From an uncultured Ignavibacteriota bacterium (GTDB taxonomy: Bacteria > Bacteroidota > Ignavibacteria > Palsa-1295), in NCBI GenBank assembly GCA_903900335.1, contig CAIUMP010000017.1, positions 1 to 64,000 of the forward strand: DNA of 64,000 nt. The letters are read 5' to 3'. The number at the start of each line of letters is the position of its first letter. Position 1 is the first letter of the stretch. The notes under the pieces are model-generated. The model saw only the letters and a program-made list of their open reading frames with translations, was not told the origin of the DNA and searched no databases. Made by a program: the position numbers and the translations under genes. This document shows, piece after piece, positions 17,844 to 27,349 of this stretch.

Positions 17844-18383
17844 ATGGATTATACGAAAGAAACCTTCGATGACCTTCGCGAGCAAGAGTTCGATGGCGAC
17901 ACCTTCTCCGCCTGCACCTTCCTCGCTACAGATGCGCGTGATGCGAAGCTGATAGACTGTATCTTCCAAAGCTCGGCGCTCAGTTCGGTGAAAGTCGATG
18001 GCGCGGTGTTGCAGGTGAAGTTCGTCGCATCGAAGATCGAAGGGATTAATTTCTTCACGGCGAAGCGGGAGTTGCTATCGCTCGAGTTTGAGAATTGCCT
18101 CATCCGCTATTCGTCCTTCGCGGAGTTGAAGTTGAAGGAGACGAAGTTCACCGGATGCACTTTGCAGCATGTCGATTTCGCCGATGCGGATTTATCCCAA
18201 GCGGATTTCTCCAACGCGCTGTTCGAAGAGTGCGCGTTCCGCAATACGAATCTGACCAAGGCGGATTTTCGCGGTGCACGAGGATACTCAATCGACCCGA
18301 GACTCAATAAACTAAAAGGCGCGCAGTTCGAAGTGCCGGAGGTGTTTGGGTTGCTGGATGCGTTTGATATTGAGATTGGGTGA
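17844..18383 (+). CDS. Qnr-like pentapeptide-repeat protein
   Basis: A 179-residue pentapeptide protein starting MDYTKETFDDLREQEFDGDTF. It contains about 20 repeats of the pattern [S/A/T]x[F/L]xx (e.g. ATDARDAKLIDCIFQSS, FADADLSQADFSNALFEEC, FRNTNLTKADF). The C-terminal tail ARGYSIDPRLNKLKGAQFEVPEVFGLLDAFDIEIG is the conserved end of Qnr/McbG-like proteins, where the last segment forms the dimer interface. Those proteins mimic DNA and bind gyrase, giving protection against quinolones or microcin B17. gyrB lies 4.9 kb away. Quinolone protection is not shown for this one. Confidence 0.88.
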   Translation: MDYTKETFDDLREQEFDGDTFSACTFLATDARDAKLIDCIFQSSALSSVKVDGAVLQVKFVASKIEGINFFTAKRELLSLEFENCLIRYSSFAELKLKETKFTGCTLQHVDFADADLSQADFSNALFEECAFRNTNLTKADFRGARGYSIDPRLNKLKGAQFEVPEVFGLLDAFDIEIG

Positions 18384-18388
18384 GGCTA

Positions 18389-19287
18389 TCACTTGGTTGA
18401 CATTGTGTAGATGGTCGTAAAAAACAGAGCAAGGCGATAGATGCTCATTACAATTATGATCGAATAGCTCAGGATAGCGGACCTGATTATTGCCGCCCGA
18501 ACGGAATCGCCGTAGGTCGCACGGAAGGCAAAGAGTAGATATACGAATATGATTACCCCTGGCACGTACGTAAATATGCTATCCCAATCGAAATCTGTAG
18601 TGTCCACGCGGAAGAAGGAAAGGGTTAGTTCTATAGGGAGCTCGATAAGTGTTAGTCCCACACTCGTGAGGATGAGAAAGAATGCGAAGAAGTGGAGACT
18701 AAAGATAAGATGCTCCACGAAGTAGCGGCGTCGCTTAAGATACGCGAGCGCAACAAGCGCCGCAAACAATGGTACCATCAATATCACAAGTGTCTTTGCT
18801 TGCGCTTTGGACTGCGTGTCATACATTGCCGCAAATCTGTAGAAAGGCAGTTTGGATGCGCGAACCTTCTGGACGATGATCGGTCGAATAGCGCGGCTAT
18901 ACTATAAGGGAACATGCTCCACTGTGTTTCGAGCGGGGATGTCAAGGCATCGATCGGTACCACTTGCGTGTACAGGAAGTATCCGATGTTAATAAGTACG
19001 AACAAACGCAGCGGTGCGATGTAACTCTTCTGGCGCCCTGTAACCCATTCCGCTGTGAGCTTTCCTGGCGAGAAAAGCAGCGACTTCAACGACCGAAAGA
19101 TCTTCGAATCCAGGCTGGTGAATTCTTCGAAGACATGCTTGGCGAAGGACGAAAGCTTGTAGTCGTGCGGAGTCCGGTGCTTCTGGCCACAGTTGGTGCA
19201 GTAGACTCCGCTGTTCGAAAATCCGCAATTTGCGCAGACAAGCGTCGTTTCGGAGTTCACGAGATGTTCGGTCGGGTGCGTGGACAT
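18389..19287 (-). pseudogene. DUF3667 membrane protein, frameshifted
   Basis: The reading frame starting at 19285-19287 begins MSTHPTEHLVNSETTLVCANCGF and has a zinc-ribbon pair CANCG...YCTNCGQKHR, then RSLKSLLFSPGKLTAEWVTGRQKSYIAPLRLFVLIN, all typical of DUF3667. After MFPYSIAALF it loses homology. A second frame picks up from about 18890 with IVQKVRASKLPFYRFAAMYDTQ and continues ALVALAYLKRRRYFVEHLIFSLHFFAFF, the rest of the same family, to 18389. Joining them gives about 299 residues, the normal size. The frames are separated by a TAG, so a single-base change near 18890-18905 is needed. Either the gene is broken or the sequence has an error. Confidence 0.75.
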
Positions 19288-19528
19288 GGTGGTCGCAGGA
19301 ATGCGGATATAGCGGATATAATTGAAGACAAGTATTCGGAGTGAACACGTTTTGGTTACATCTGCTCCCAAAGCGATTAAAAAACGTGGCAATCCGAATT
19401 TTCTTGGGTGGTTTCTGTAACTTTCCTGCCCGTTCTGGTGTCGCACTAATGCGTAATTTGCGCCTGAGGCGCGGATCGTTGTCGCCGGTTGGTCATCCAT
19501 CCAGCTAGTGCTGTGCTATTATTCGATT

Positions 19529-22500
19529 ATGTCCAGAATAGAATCCCGTTCCACATACAGATCAGGGGCGATGCTCCGCGTCGTTGCTATCCTTGCGTGT
19601 GCCATTGTCGTGAGTGCGTTTCCGAACCGCGGTTCGGCCACATGGAAGCAGATCTATCAACAAAGTGGACTGGGAAAGGTCTCGGCTTCCTGGTTCTTTA
19701 ACGACCACATTGGCATCATTGGCTGGGACGGCACCGCGTGGGCGGGCACGCTGCAACGCACGACAGACGGCGGCATAACCTGGACGAACTGCACCTTCCC
19801 AAAGCAGACGAACACAGCACCCTTCATCACCGACATCTATTTCCCTCCCGCTGCTGGCGGTGATGGGACTCCGTATGGGCGCTACAGTGACACAGGGTAC
19901 TGCACAGTAGCTGGCAGCCTGAATATCGGTGATCCTCGAGTCTGGGTTACCTATGACTCGGGAAAGACGTGGACTGGCTTGCAAAGCAGTGCCGGATTTA
20001 CATGGGCGACTTCCGTTCGACTCACCTCGCACGCGCTGGTTGTCGCTGAAGGGGCGGGAATTGGCATTCACGTTTCTATCGACTCCGGCAAGAGTTGGTC
20101 CACATCCTTTAGTAAATTCAATGGAGGTTTGGATTTTCTGGATAACAGCTGGGGGGTGGCCACATCGGTTTTTAGTCCTATTCTCAGAAGTTGGGGTCCA
20201 CTGCTTTACACATCGAATGGTGGTACTCAATGGAATACCGCTGGTGCAAACTTCAATCATGAGGAATTTGGTGTGTATGCTATGAAGCATACCTCGATCT
20301 TCCTTTCCGTCGGAGAAGACTCCGTCCGTGCCGACGGTACTTTCCCGGGTTCGCCGGTCTTTCGCTCCATGGGTTCCGCGGGATTTGGTACCAACTGGGC
20401 TCTGATCAATACCTTGCCATTTCAGGTCAATGGAGGAATTGCTGGAATAAACAATGTAGTCTACGTCCAGAATAGGGGTAGATATGGCAACTATGCCGCA
20501 GGTCTCTATCGATCTCGTGACAGTGGAATGACTTGGGTGAACGTTGGGGGACCTAATGAAGATTACGATGTGCGTTTTTCCGTCCAGACCTGCGGTCTCG
20601 TCATATACGCGTTCGATGATGTCGGTGGCGTATGGAAGACGACCGATGGCGGCGATGGCGCGATCATTCCCGAATGCGTTTGCATTAATAAAGACACGCT
20701 CCGTCCACTGACCAGCACTATCTGCACGCAAGACAGTGCCACGTATTGGATCCACAATCCGAATATTGCCGAAGTTGTCATCCGTGACATCAGACTGCTT
20801 GATTCTACACGCCGACCAGCGAAGACCGGCGCGCTGCAAGTTGATAGTCTGCCTGCCAATTACGAGGTGATCCTCGCTGGGGATTCGGTGGCATTCAAGC
20901 TTGGCTGGAATCCGCATACGATGATGGATTCCACTGCGGGGGACTCAGCAACAATACGGATAATACTCTATGCGGGTTATCTGGAGAGAGTCATGGTGCA
21001 ACCCGTGGATACTTTCTATCTGCGCGTGAAACTTCGCGGCAACGGGGAAGCGCCAGTCTATACACAGAACACGAAGACGATCAAGCTGGATGCCGTGACA
21101 ACCTGCAATGTTGATTCTGTCATCAACATCAAGAATATCGGCTGTGATAGTTTGCGTATCACAAAAGCGCTGCTTGTCAAGAACAACTGGACGGTGACAG
21201 ATAGCCTTGGCAAGCCTGTGAGGCTCCCCGTGACCCTTAAGGTGGGGGATTCGATACGTATGTTCGTTCATGCGATCACGAATGGAGGCGCGACGGTTCA
21301 GGATTCACTCGCGGTAACGATGCATTATCAGGGCAAGGATTCGCTGGTAGGTATCGGGCTGCGCGTGAATGCCAATTTGCCGAATCCGCTTACCTCGCCT
21401 CAGGCGATGGCGTTCGACTCTGTCGCCACTTGCGCTTCGATCGACAAGTTCTTTACTATTTCGGATACGGGTTGCGCTGCTACTTCACTGACCATAGACA
21501 AGATGGATCTGCTACCGCTTACCGTGAAGGACTGGACATTGCTCGACTCCGCTGGTAACCCCGTGACGTTCGTGCCTCCGATAACGATCAAGGCAGGGGA
21601 GCATCGTGTGTTCCGTTTGCACTTTGCTCCGAAGAATTTGGGTGCAACTGGAGTATCCGTTGTGATCCACACCCAGGGCACGACGTTTACCAACACAATC
21701 GCACTCACCGGTTTTGGTGCACCATCCGGGACGCTTTCATATGCGAAGGCATTTGACTTTGGTACGGTGCCGTTCTGCGGTTCCCCCGCTAAAGATACCT
21801 TCCTTGTGTTCAATAACACGTCGTGTGATCCAGCGCTGGTGGATAGCGTTCTGCTCAGTGGTGACTTCTCTTTGCTTGACCCACTCTCGCTGCCTGTCAC
21901 GGTAGCCTCCGGTAAGTCTGTAAGCGTACACGTTCTATTTCACCCGACCAAGAAGGGACCACAGACGGGAACGGCAAAGCTCATCATCTTCACCAACAAT
22001 GGACAAACGAAGATCATAGACTCGGTGAGTATCACGGCCAATGGTGCGGCAGGGGCATCAACGTTCGACCCGACACCTGCGCTGGCTCCAGTGATATTCG
22101 CAACCCGTTCTACATGCGGCAATCTTGATTCAGTTGTCTATTCTGTGAAGAATAATGGCTGCGACACGTTGCTGGTGACTGGGGTAAACTTCGATGCAGC
22201 GATTGCCGGCGATTATGATGGTCATTCCGATCAGCCGTTCCCGATACGAGTACCAGGAGGCCAGTCCATCCGCGTGGTGGTTGCGATGGCACAACTTGCA
22301 CCGGGCTTGCACGCTGGGAATTACCACCTGCTCTACACACTTGCCGATGGCTCCGTGCGTGACCGCTTGTTCCCGATCTGGGATTCAGTTAGTCAGGGCT
22401 CGGGCACATCTACCATCCAATCTACATCCCAACCGACCCTTGACTTTGGCCCGGTTCATTCCTGTCAGTCGAGGGATACGGACATTGTCTATACCGCAGA

Positions 22501-23479
22501 TGGCTGTGGTTCTTTGGTTGTGAACCGGAGCATTTCCGGTGCAGGATTTACGATGTCATCAACAGGAGACACGACCCTCCAACCCAAAGGCAGGGAGGTT
22601 CTGCATGTTCATTACTCCAACGCAACTCCTGGTCCGAGCCTCGGGGTCGTGACGATCAAAACCGGCCCGCCGCAGAATCAGACCCTTACATACAATGTGA
22701 TGGGAATGGGATTGCCGGTTGATACCGTGCACTTCCTGATCAGCTTCTCGAAGATGCCAGTGGGGCAGGGAGAGTCCTTCCATGTCTTGCTGAAGCCGGA
22801 CAAGGCCGTTTCTGCCTCGGCGGGAATTCATTCCATCGCGGGCGTGCTGACCTATCACGCGGATGCCTTCATGCCGGGTGCGATCACCGGTTTGCCCGGC
22901 GTCACAACCAGCATTCCGGCGCCTATCATTGTTGGCAAGAAGACTCGACAGACATTTGTATTCACAAGTGGCTCCGCCCTTACGCTGGATCCAAGTGTAC
23001 CGGTGATGAGCGCCGGGCTGGCTGCTATCGTTGCGGACTCTATGGGTGTAACCATTTCCGTGGACTCTCTTGTCATCAACGGCGACGATGCATCCTTCTC
23101 TACCTGCACACTTTCGAGTACCGTGCTTGGGCTCCAATCTCAGTTCACTGCCACTTGTGGCGATTCCACGCTTATGTGGTATCTTCGCGGCAAGCCACTC
23201 ATCACGGATCAGATCCGTCCAAATCCTGTGACCTCGCTGGATGGCTATCATGGGACGATAGAGCTGAACCCTGCGCTTGATGGCATTGCAGAGATCAATG
23301 TGTCGGATGCGGTTGGGCGAGTGGTGTCACAAAGCAGCGTTGTGCTGCGCGGTGGAGTGGTGACATCCTATCCGTTCGATCTTGTGAAGCAGTCCGCAGG
23401 TACCTACTTTTACTCGATCCGCTTCGTATCGGAGCATGGTTCAGCAATGCACAACGGGACCTTGATGCTGCTGAAGTAG
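19529..23479 (+). CDS. Large T9SS-secreted protein with 'choice-of-anchor'-type repeats
   Basis: A 1316-residue protein. The signal peptide is MLRVVAILACAIVVSAFP, after a short N-region; starts at 19508 (GTG) and 19571 are also possible. Residues to about 390 hold BNR/Ycf48-like units (GITWTNCTF, DSGMTWVNVGG, VGGVWKTTDGGDG). From about 400 to 1150 follow six or so Ig-like 'choice-of-anchor D' repeats with the cysteine-bearing pattern 'FGxVxxCxxxDTxxxxxNxGCDSLxV' (e.g. TCNVDSVINIKNIGCDSL). The C-terminus (RPNPVTSLDGYHG...INVSDAVGRVVSQ...GTYFYSIRF) is a T9SS sorting domain. Likely surface-exposed; no enzymatic domain is visible. Confidence 0.9.
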   Translation: MSRIESRSTYRSGAMLRVVAILACAIVVSAFPNRGSATWKQIYQQSGLGKVSASWFFNDHIGIIGWDGTAWAGTLQRTTDGGITWTNCTFPKQTNTAPFITDIYFPPAAGGDGTPYGRYSDTGYCTVAGSLNIGDPRVWVTYDSGKTWTGLQSSAGFTWATSVRLTSHALVVAEGAGIGIHVSIDSGKSWSTSFSKFNGGLDFLDNSWGVATSVFSPILRSWGPLLYTSNGGTQWNTAGANFNHEEFGVYAMKHTSIFLSVGEDSVRADGTFPGSPVFRSMGSAGFGTNWALINTLPFQVNGGIAGINNVVYVQNRGRYGNYAAGLYRSRDSGMTWVNVGGPNEDYDVRFSVQTCGLVIYAFDDVGGVWKTTDGGDGAIIPECVCINKDTLRPLTSTICTQDSATYWIHNPNIAEVVIRDIRLLDSTRRPAKTGALQVDSLPANYEVILAGDSVAFKLGWNPHTMMDSTAGDSATIRIILYAGYLERVMVQPVDTFYLRVKLRGNGEAPVYTQNTKTIKLDAVTTCNVDSVINIKNIGCDSLRITKALLVKNNWTVTDSLGKPVRLPVTLKVGDSIRMFVHAITNGGATVQDSLAVTMHYQGKDSLVGIGLRVNANLPNPLTSPQAMAFDSVATCASIDKFFTISDTGCAATSLTIDKMDLLPLTVKDWTLLDSAGNPVTFVPPITIKAGEHRVFRLHFAPKNLGATGVSVVIHTQGTTFTNTIALTGFGAPSGTLSYAKAFDFGTVPFCGSPAKDTFLVFNNTSCDPALVDSVLLSGDFSLLDPLSLPVTVASGKSVSVHVLFHPTKKGPQTGTAKLIIFTNNGQTKIIDSVSITANGAAGASTFDPTPALAPVIFATRSTCGNLDSVVYSVKNNGCDTLLVTGVNFDAAIAGDYDGHSDQPFPIRVPGGQSIRVVVAMAQLAPGLHAGNYHLLYTLADGSVRDRLFPIWDSVSQGSGTSTIQSTSQPTLDFGPVHSCQSRDTDIVYTADGCGSLVVNRSISGAGFTMSSTGDTTLQPKGREVLHVHYSNATPGPSLGVVTIKTGPPQNQTLTYNVMGMGLPVDTVHFLISFSKMPVGQGESFHVLLKPDKAVSASAGIHSIAGVLTYHADAFMPGAITGLPGVTTSIPAPIIVGKKTRQTFVFTSGSALTLDPSVPVMSAGLAAIVADSMGVTISVDSLVINGDDASFSTCTLSSTVLGLQSQFTATCGDSTLMWYLRGKPLITDQIRPNPVTSLDGYHGTIELNPALDGIAEINVSDAVGRVVSQSSVVLRGGVVTSYPFDLVKQSAGTYFYSIRFVSEHGSAMHNGTLMLLK

Positions 23480-23499
23480 TAGTGAGTTTCGTTGGTCAC

Positions 23500-23539
23500 A
23501 GCGTCTGCTTGATCGGTGACTGCCGATCAAGCAGACGCT
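23500..23539. terminator. Hairpin between convergent genes, probable bidirectional terminator
   Basis: Perfect 17-bp arms (AGCGTCTGCTTGATCGG and its complement) with a 6-nt loop lie between the stop of the T9SS gene and the stop of hcrB, which face each other with 64 bp between them. No T-run is present, so it may act as a strong structural barrier rather than a classical intrinsic terminator. Confidence 0.65.
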
Positions 23540-23543
23540 CTGG

Positions 23544-24521
23544 TTATAGGGGTTTCTGCGCGAGAAAGTGCAGTCCTTCTGCGATCGTCTCCCGAAGCAT
23601 ATCCTTTCGATACGCCCGGCGATAGGAGACGTTATCAATGATCATGGTTTGTTTGAGCAGACTTGCGGCAAGTACCTCCGCGTCATCGGATTCCGCATTT
23701 CGCAACACTGCTGGTCCCGGGCCGATACCACTTGCTGCGAGCGTGAAGGTGCCATCACGCATTCGGCACATTGCCACAGTGAGATTGGTGAAGTCCACAC
23801 TTGCGCGTGGTCGAAGCTTCTTGAAGAAGATCGGATGCTCCGTCGGATCAAGGGTTCGAATCAGGATCCGCGTGACGATGTCGCGTTTTGAGATCGTATG
23901 GGGATCGAGACCATCACCCGTATAGAGCCATTCAACCGGTTTCGAAGTGATCCGCGGAGAGAGAACGCTCGTTGGCGAGGCCTCATCCTCCGCAAAATCA
24001 TCGTGCTCTAAAACCTCTACCTGTGCACTGAGAACGATCAACACAGGTGCCAGATCGGAGATGAAGACGGAGTAGCAGCTCTTCGTGCTCCCGGTTGCGA
24101 TGCAGATCTCCGAACCACATTTCAGGCACCCTCCGGCGGCCGCCTGCCAGGCTTCCGATTGATCGTAATAGATGCAGCGATTCTCACATAATAGGTTACC
24201 TGCAACTGTAGCACTGTTGCGGATAGGTGGTGAGGCGATGGAGAGCGCTGCTTCGGCAAGGGCCGGGAAGTGTGACCGAACAGCGGAAGAGGAGGCAAGC
24301 TCCGCTAGTGTAGTCGTAGCACCGATCGAGAGCGTCTCACTATTCAACGTGATGCCGCGCAGCGCGCTGATAGCGGATAGATCGATCAGATGGGTGGTCT
24401 TATCAATGCCAAGGGATCGCCTGACCATGAGGTCTGTACCACCGGCAATATAGATCGCCCCCTCGTCGTCATTGATGAGTCTAGCGGCCTGAACAAGTGT
24501 GGCTGGCGAGGTGTAGCTCAT
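23544..24521 (-). CDS. hcrB: 4-hydroxybenzoyl-CoA reductase-type FAD subunit with extra iron-sulfur loop
   Basis: A 325-residue FAD subunit of the xanthine-oxidase family (AGGTDLM near residues 26-32, IRNSATVAGNL at 100-110). Xanthine-family FAD subunits normally lack a metal cluster, but 4-hydroxybenzoyl-CoA reductase carries an extra loop holding a [4Fe-4S] cluster. That loop is present: C116, C132, C140 and C149, with spacings 16, 8 and 9. From memory these are the spacings of the ligands in the Thauera enzyme (C122, C138, C146, C155). Extra cysteines C112 and C135 lie nearby. The enzyme removes the phenolic hydroxyl of 4-hydroxybenzoyl-CoA to give benzoyl-CoA. It overlaps the next upstream gene by 4 nt. 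Confidence 0.88.
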   Translation of the reverse strand: MSYTSPATLVQAARLINDDEGAIYIAGGTDLMVRRSLGIDKTTHLIDLSAISALRGITLNSETLSIGATTTLAELASSSAVRSHFPALAEAALSIASPPIRNSATVAGNLLCENRCIYYDQSEAWQAAAGGCLKCGSEICIATGSTKSCYSVFISDLAPVLIVLSAQVEVLEHDDFAEDEASPTSVLSPRITSKPVEWLYTGDGLDPHTISKRDIVTRILIRTLDPTEHPIFFKKLRPRASVDFTNLTVAMCRMRDGTFTLAASGIGPGPAVLRNAESDDAEVLAASLLKQTMIIDNVSYRRAYRKDMLRETIAEGLHFLAQKPL

Positions 24522-27349
24522 TCTTTCACTACCTTTCTCTTCTTAAAGGAAGTCACCTTTCGACCTGTTGTAACCTTATGCTTTTTCATCGCTTGTACAA
24601 TACCCTCGGCGGTGATCGGCAGAGTGGTCATGCGAACACCAACGGCGTCGAACACAGCGTTCGCGATAGCGGGAATGACGGGATGAATGGCCCCCTCGCC
24701 GCACTCCTTTGCACCGAACGGTCCTTCGGGATCCATCGTCTCGATGATGGTGGTGTGGATTGAAGGAGTATCCATCGCAGTTGGGATTCGGTAGTCGAGC
24801 AAATTGCCGTTAAGCAGGATTCCTTCGTGGAATTCCATCGCTTCACTCACCGCTTGTCCCATCCCCATGTGCCAGGAGCCTTCCAACTGTCCCTCGACGA
24901 CGAGGGGATTTAAGGCACGACCGCAATCATGCGCTCCCCAAATATCAAGAAGCTTGAGTGCTCCTGTTATGGTATCCACTTCTACCTCCACGATCAACGC
25001 ACCAAAGCTATACGATGGACTAAGCCCCGCGCCAGCTCCTTTGAAGTCACCGCCCAGCTTCGGTGAGATGTACCAGCCGCTTGTGGCAAGAGCCCCGCGA
25101 TGCGCCGTGGCAATCGTAACAGCTTCATCCCAGGAGAGATCAACCTGTTTATCCTTGGATTGAACTCTGTTCTTTCGTATGCTCAGATTCTCCGGAGCAC
25201 ATTCCGTGCGCTTCGCAACTGCTTCGAGGATCGCCTCTCGCATTTTGAGCGCCGCGCTCTTTGCGGCGTTGCCCGCCATGAAGGTTACCCGGCTGGAATA
25301 ACTGCCCAGGTCCACTGGTGTAAAGCGCGTGTCTGCTGCATGTACGAATGTCTTATCGAGCGAGACTCCCATCGCTTCGGCGACCACCTGTGCCAGCATC
25401 GTATCCGAGCCTTGTCCAATATCACTTGCGCCAGAATAGATCACCACGCGGCCATCGAAATCAACCTTCACATGTACTACAGATTGCGGAAGGTCATTCC
25501 AGATGATGGGCAAAGCGCTTCCACTGATGAAAAAGCCGCTGGCCATTCCAATTCCACGACCGAAAGGCATCTTGCCGTGCTTCTCATCCCAGTGTGAATC
25601 TCGTCGCACGGATTCAATGGCTTCGCGTAGTCCGTTGCTGGTAATGCGATATTGTCCCAGTGTGTGGGAGTTGGAAGGCAGCAGATTCTGCAGCCGCAGA
25701 TCGCAGGGGTCAATGCCTGCTTTGTGCGCCAGGTCATCGAGCACGACTTCCATTGCATAGCGTGGATTGACCGCACCATGCCCACGCATCGCACCGCACG
25801 CAGGCTTGTTCGTGTACACGCGACGCGAGCGGAAGCCATACTCTTCGAGAGCGTAGGGCGCCTGCAGCAGTACACCGTTGTAGTACGTAGTGACTACTCC
25901 GAAGCTTCCGAATGCACCACCATCAATTACAACATCTGCATTCGTGCTCAACAGCTTGCCGCTCGGAGTCATGGAGGTGGTGAGCGAAATGTGGGTTGGA
26001 TGCCGTCCGTGGTTTGTGAGGAACACTTCCTCGCGTGAGAACCGAGTGCGAACCGGCCGACCGGTCTTCATCGCAAAATAGGAGACGATCATCTCGTGCG
26101 GGAAGGGGTCACTCTTACCACCAAAACCACTGCCGACAAATGGCTTGATCACGCGCACCTTCTCAAGCGGCAAATGCAACACCTTTGCAAGTGCCCGGTG
26201 TGTGTAGTGCGGTACTTGTGTTGCAGAGGTTAGCGTTAGGCCATCATGATCATCCCATGTGGCAATCGCAGCATGAGGTTCGAGAAATCCGTGACTGATC
26301 CCCGGAAAGTCGAATTCCATCGTACTCGTCAGGGTTTCGGCACTCACTTCCGGTTTCGTCCCCATGTGCATCTCTGCTATCTTATGGATATTGCAGTTAT
26401 GCTTTGCAGAGTGAGCGTGAATGAGGCCACCTTCCTCCGGGGTTTGCAGCGCCTCCTTCCAGGTGAAGGTCGTTGGCAGCGCTGTATACTGGATATGGAT
26501 CTGCTTCAGTGCTTCCCGTGCTTCCTTCTCAGTCTCTGCGGCAATTGCTGCAACGATCTCCCCGACGAATCGAACCTTCTCAATCGCCATCGCAGACTGA
26601 TCCTGGGAAATGGCGAGTACACCGAACGTCTCTGGCAGATCGCGTCCGGTTGCAACGGCCCGCACGCCTGGCATCGTTAGTGCCTCGCTTATGTCGATGT
26701 TTGTGATCGTGGCATGAGGCTCCGTTGATCGAAGGAATGCGCAAAAGAGGGCGTTCGGGATAATGATGTCATCCGTGAACTTCGCCTCCCCAGTGACCTT
26801 TTTACGTGAGTCCAGCAGTGGCGTCCGCTTGCCCACGATGTCGTTCGCCGCTTCAGGGGGAGCTTCAACCGGTACGTTCAGATTCGATGGGAGATGTTTC
26901 GATGCCGCCTCGATCGCATCAATGATCTTCTGATACCCCGTGCAGCGGCACAGGTTGCCGGAAATGGCTTCGGCGATCTCGCTTCGAGTGGGATGCGGAT
27001 TCTTCTCAAGAAGTGCTACCGCGGTTGTAATGAGCCCTGGCGTGCAATATCCGCATTGCAGCGCACCGTGTTCGACGAACGACTGCTGCACTGGGTGTAG
27101 CTCTGTTCCCGTTGCGATGCCTTCGATCGTGACGATCTCCGCGTTCTGACACTTCAGCGCCGGTGTGATACAGCTCATCGTCGAGCGGCCGTTAACCAAC
27201 ACGGTGCACGCTCCGCACGCCCCTTGTTCGCAGCCGATCTTTGTGCCGGTGAGTTGGGCCTTCTCGCGCAGAACGCGCCCTAGGGTCTCGCCTTCATCTA
27301 TGAGGAAGCTGCGTTCACGCCCGTTGATCCGAAGTGTCAGTGTTTCCAT
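24518..27349 (-). CDS. Fused [2Fe-2S] and molybdopterin subunits of a 4-hydroxybenzoyl-CoA reductase-type enzyme
   Basis: A 943-residue fusion. Residues 1-160 form the two [2Fe-2S] domains: CEQGACGACTVLVNGRSTMSC, then CGYCTPG and LCRCTGY. Residues about 170-943 are the molybdenum-binding subunit, with TPLLDSRKKVTGEAKFTDDI at its start, FVGEIVAAIAA, KPFVGSGFGGKSD, ACGAMRGHGAVNPRYAMEVVLDDLA and the catalytic-glutamate motif GAKECGEG near residue 895. In Thauera the equivalents are separate genes (hcrC and hcrA). The adjacent FAD subunit with its 4-hydroxybenzoyl-CoA-reductase-specific loop makes that function more likely than xanthine dehydrogenase. It starts directly after the SDR stop codon, so the genes are tightly coupled. 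Confidence 0.88.
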   Translation of the reverse strand: METLTLRINGRERSFLIDEGETLGRVLREKAQLTGTKIGCEQGACGACTVLVNGRSTMSCITPALKCQNAEIVTIEGIATGTELHPVQQSFVEHGALQCGYCTPGLITTAVALLEKNPHPTRSEIAEAISGNLCRCTGYQKIIDAIEAASKHLPSNLNVPVEAPPEAANDIVGKRTPLLDSRKKVTGEAKFTDDIIIPNALFCAFLRSTEPHATITNIDISEALTMPGVRAVATGRDLPETFGVLAISQDQSAMAIEKVRFVGEIVAAIAAETEKEAREALKQIHIQYTALPTTFTWKEALQTPEEGGLIHAHSAKHNCNIHKIAEMHMGTKPEVSAETLTSTMEFDFPGISHGFLEPHAAIATWDDHDGLTLTSATQVPHYTHRALAKVLHLPLEKVRVIKPFVGSGFGGKSDPFPHEMIVSYFAMKTGRPVRTRFSREEVFLTNHGRHPTHISLTTSMTPSGKLLSTNADVVIDGGAFGSFGVVTTYYNGVLLQAPYALEEYGFRSRRVYTNKPACGAMRGHGAVNPRYAMEVVLDDLAHKAGIDPCDLRLQNLLPSNSHTLGQYRITSNGLREAIESVRRDSHWDEKHGKMPFGRGIGMASGFFISGSALPIIWNDLPQSVVHVKVDFDGRVVIYSGASDIGQGSDTMLAQVVAEAMGVSLDKTFVHAADTRFTPVDLGSYSSRVTFMAGNAAKSAALKMREAILEAVAKRTECAPENLSIRKNRVQSKDKQVDLSWDEAVTIATAHRGALATSGWYISPKLGGDFKGAGAGLSPSYSFGALIVEVEVDTITGALKLLDIWGAHDCGRALNPLVVEGQLEGSWHMGMGQAVSEAMEFHEGILLNGNLLDYRIPTAMDTPSIHTTIIETMDPEGPFGAKECGEGAIHPVIPAIANAVFDAVGVRMTTLPITAEGIVQAMKKHKVTTGRKVTSFKKRKVVKE

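Noticed and set aside
19562-23251. Long minus-strand frames opposite the T9SS gene
   Set aside because: They result from the high GC codon usage of the real gene; the plus-strand frame has a signal peptide, repeats and a sorting domain.
23544-27349. Xanthine dehydrogenase
   Set aside because: Overall domain composition would fit, but the FAD subunit contains the extra four-cysteine loop and the neighbours are benzoyl-CoA genes, so a 4-hydroxybenzoyl-CoA reductase-type enzyme is preferred.
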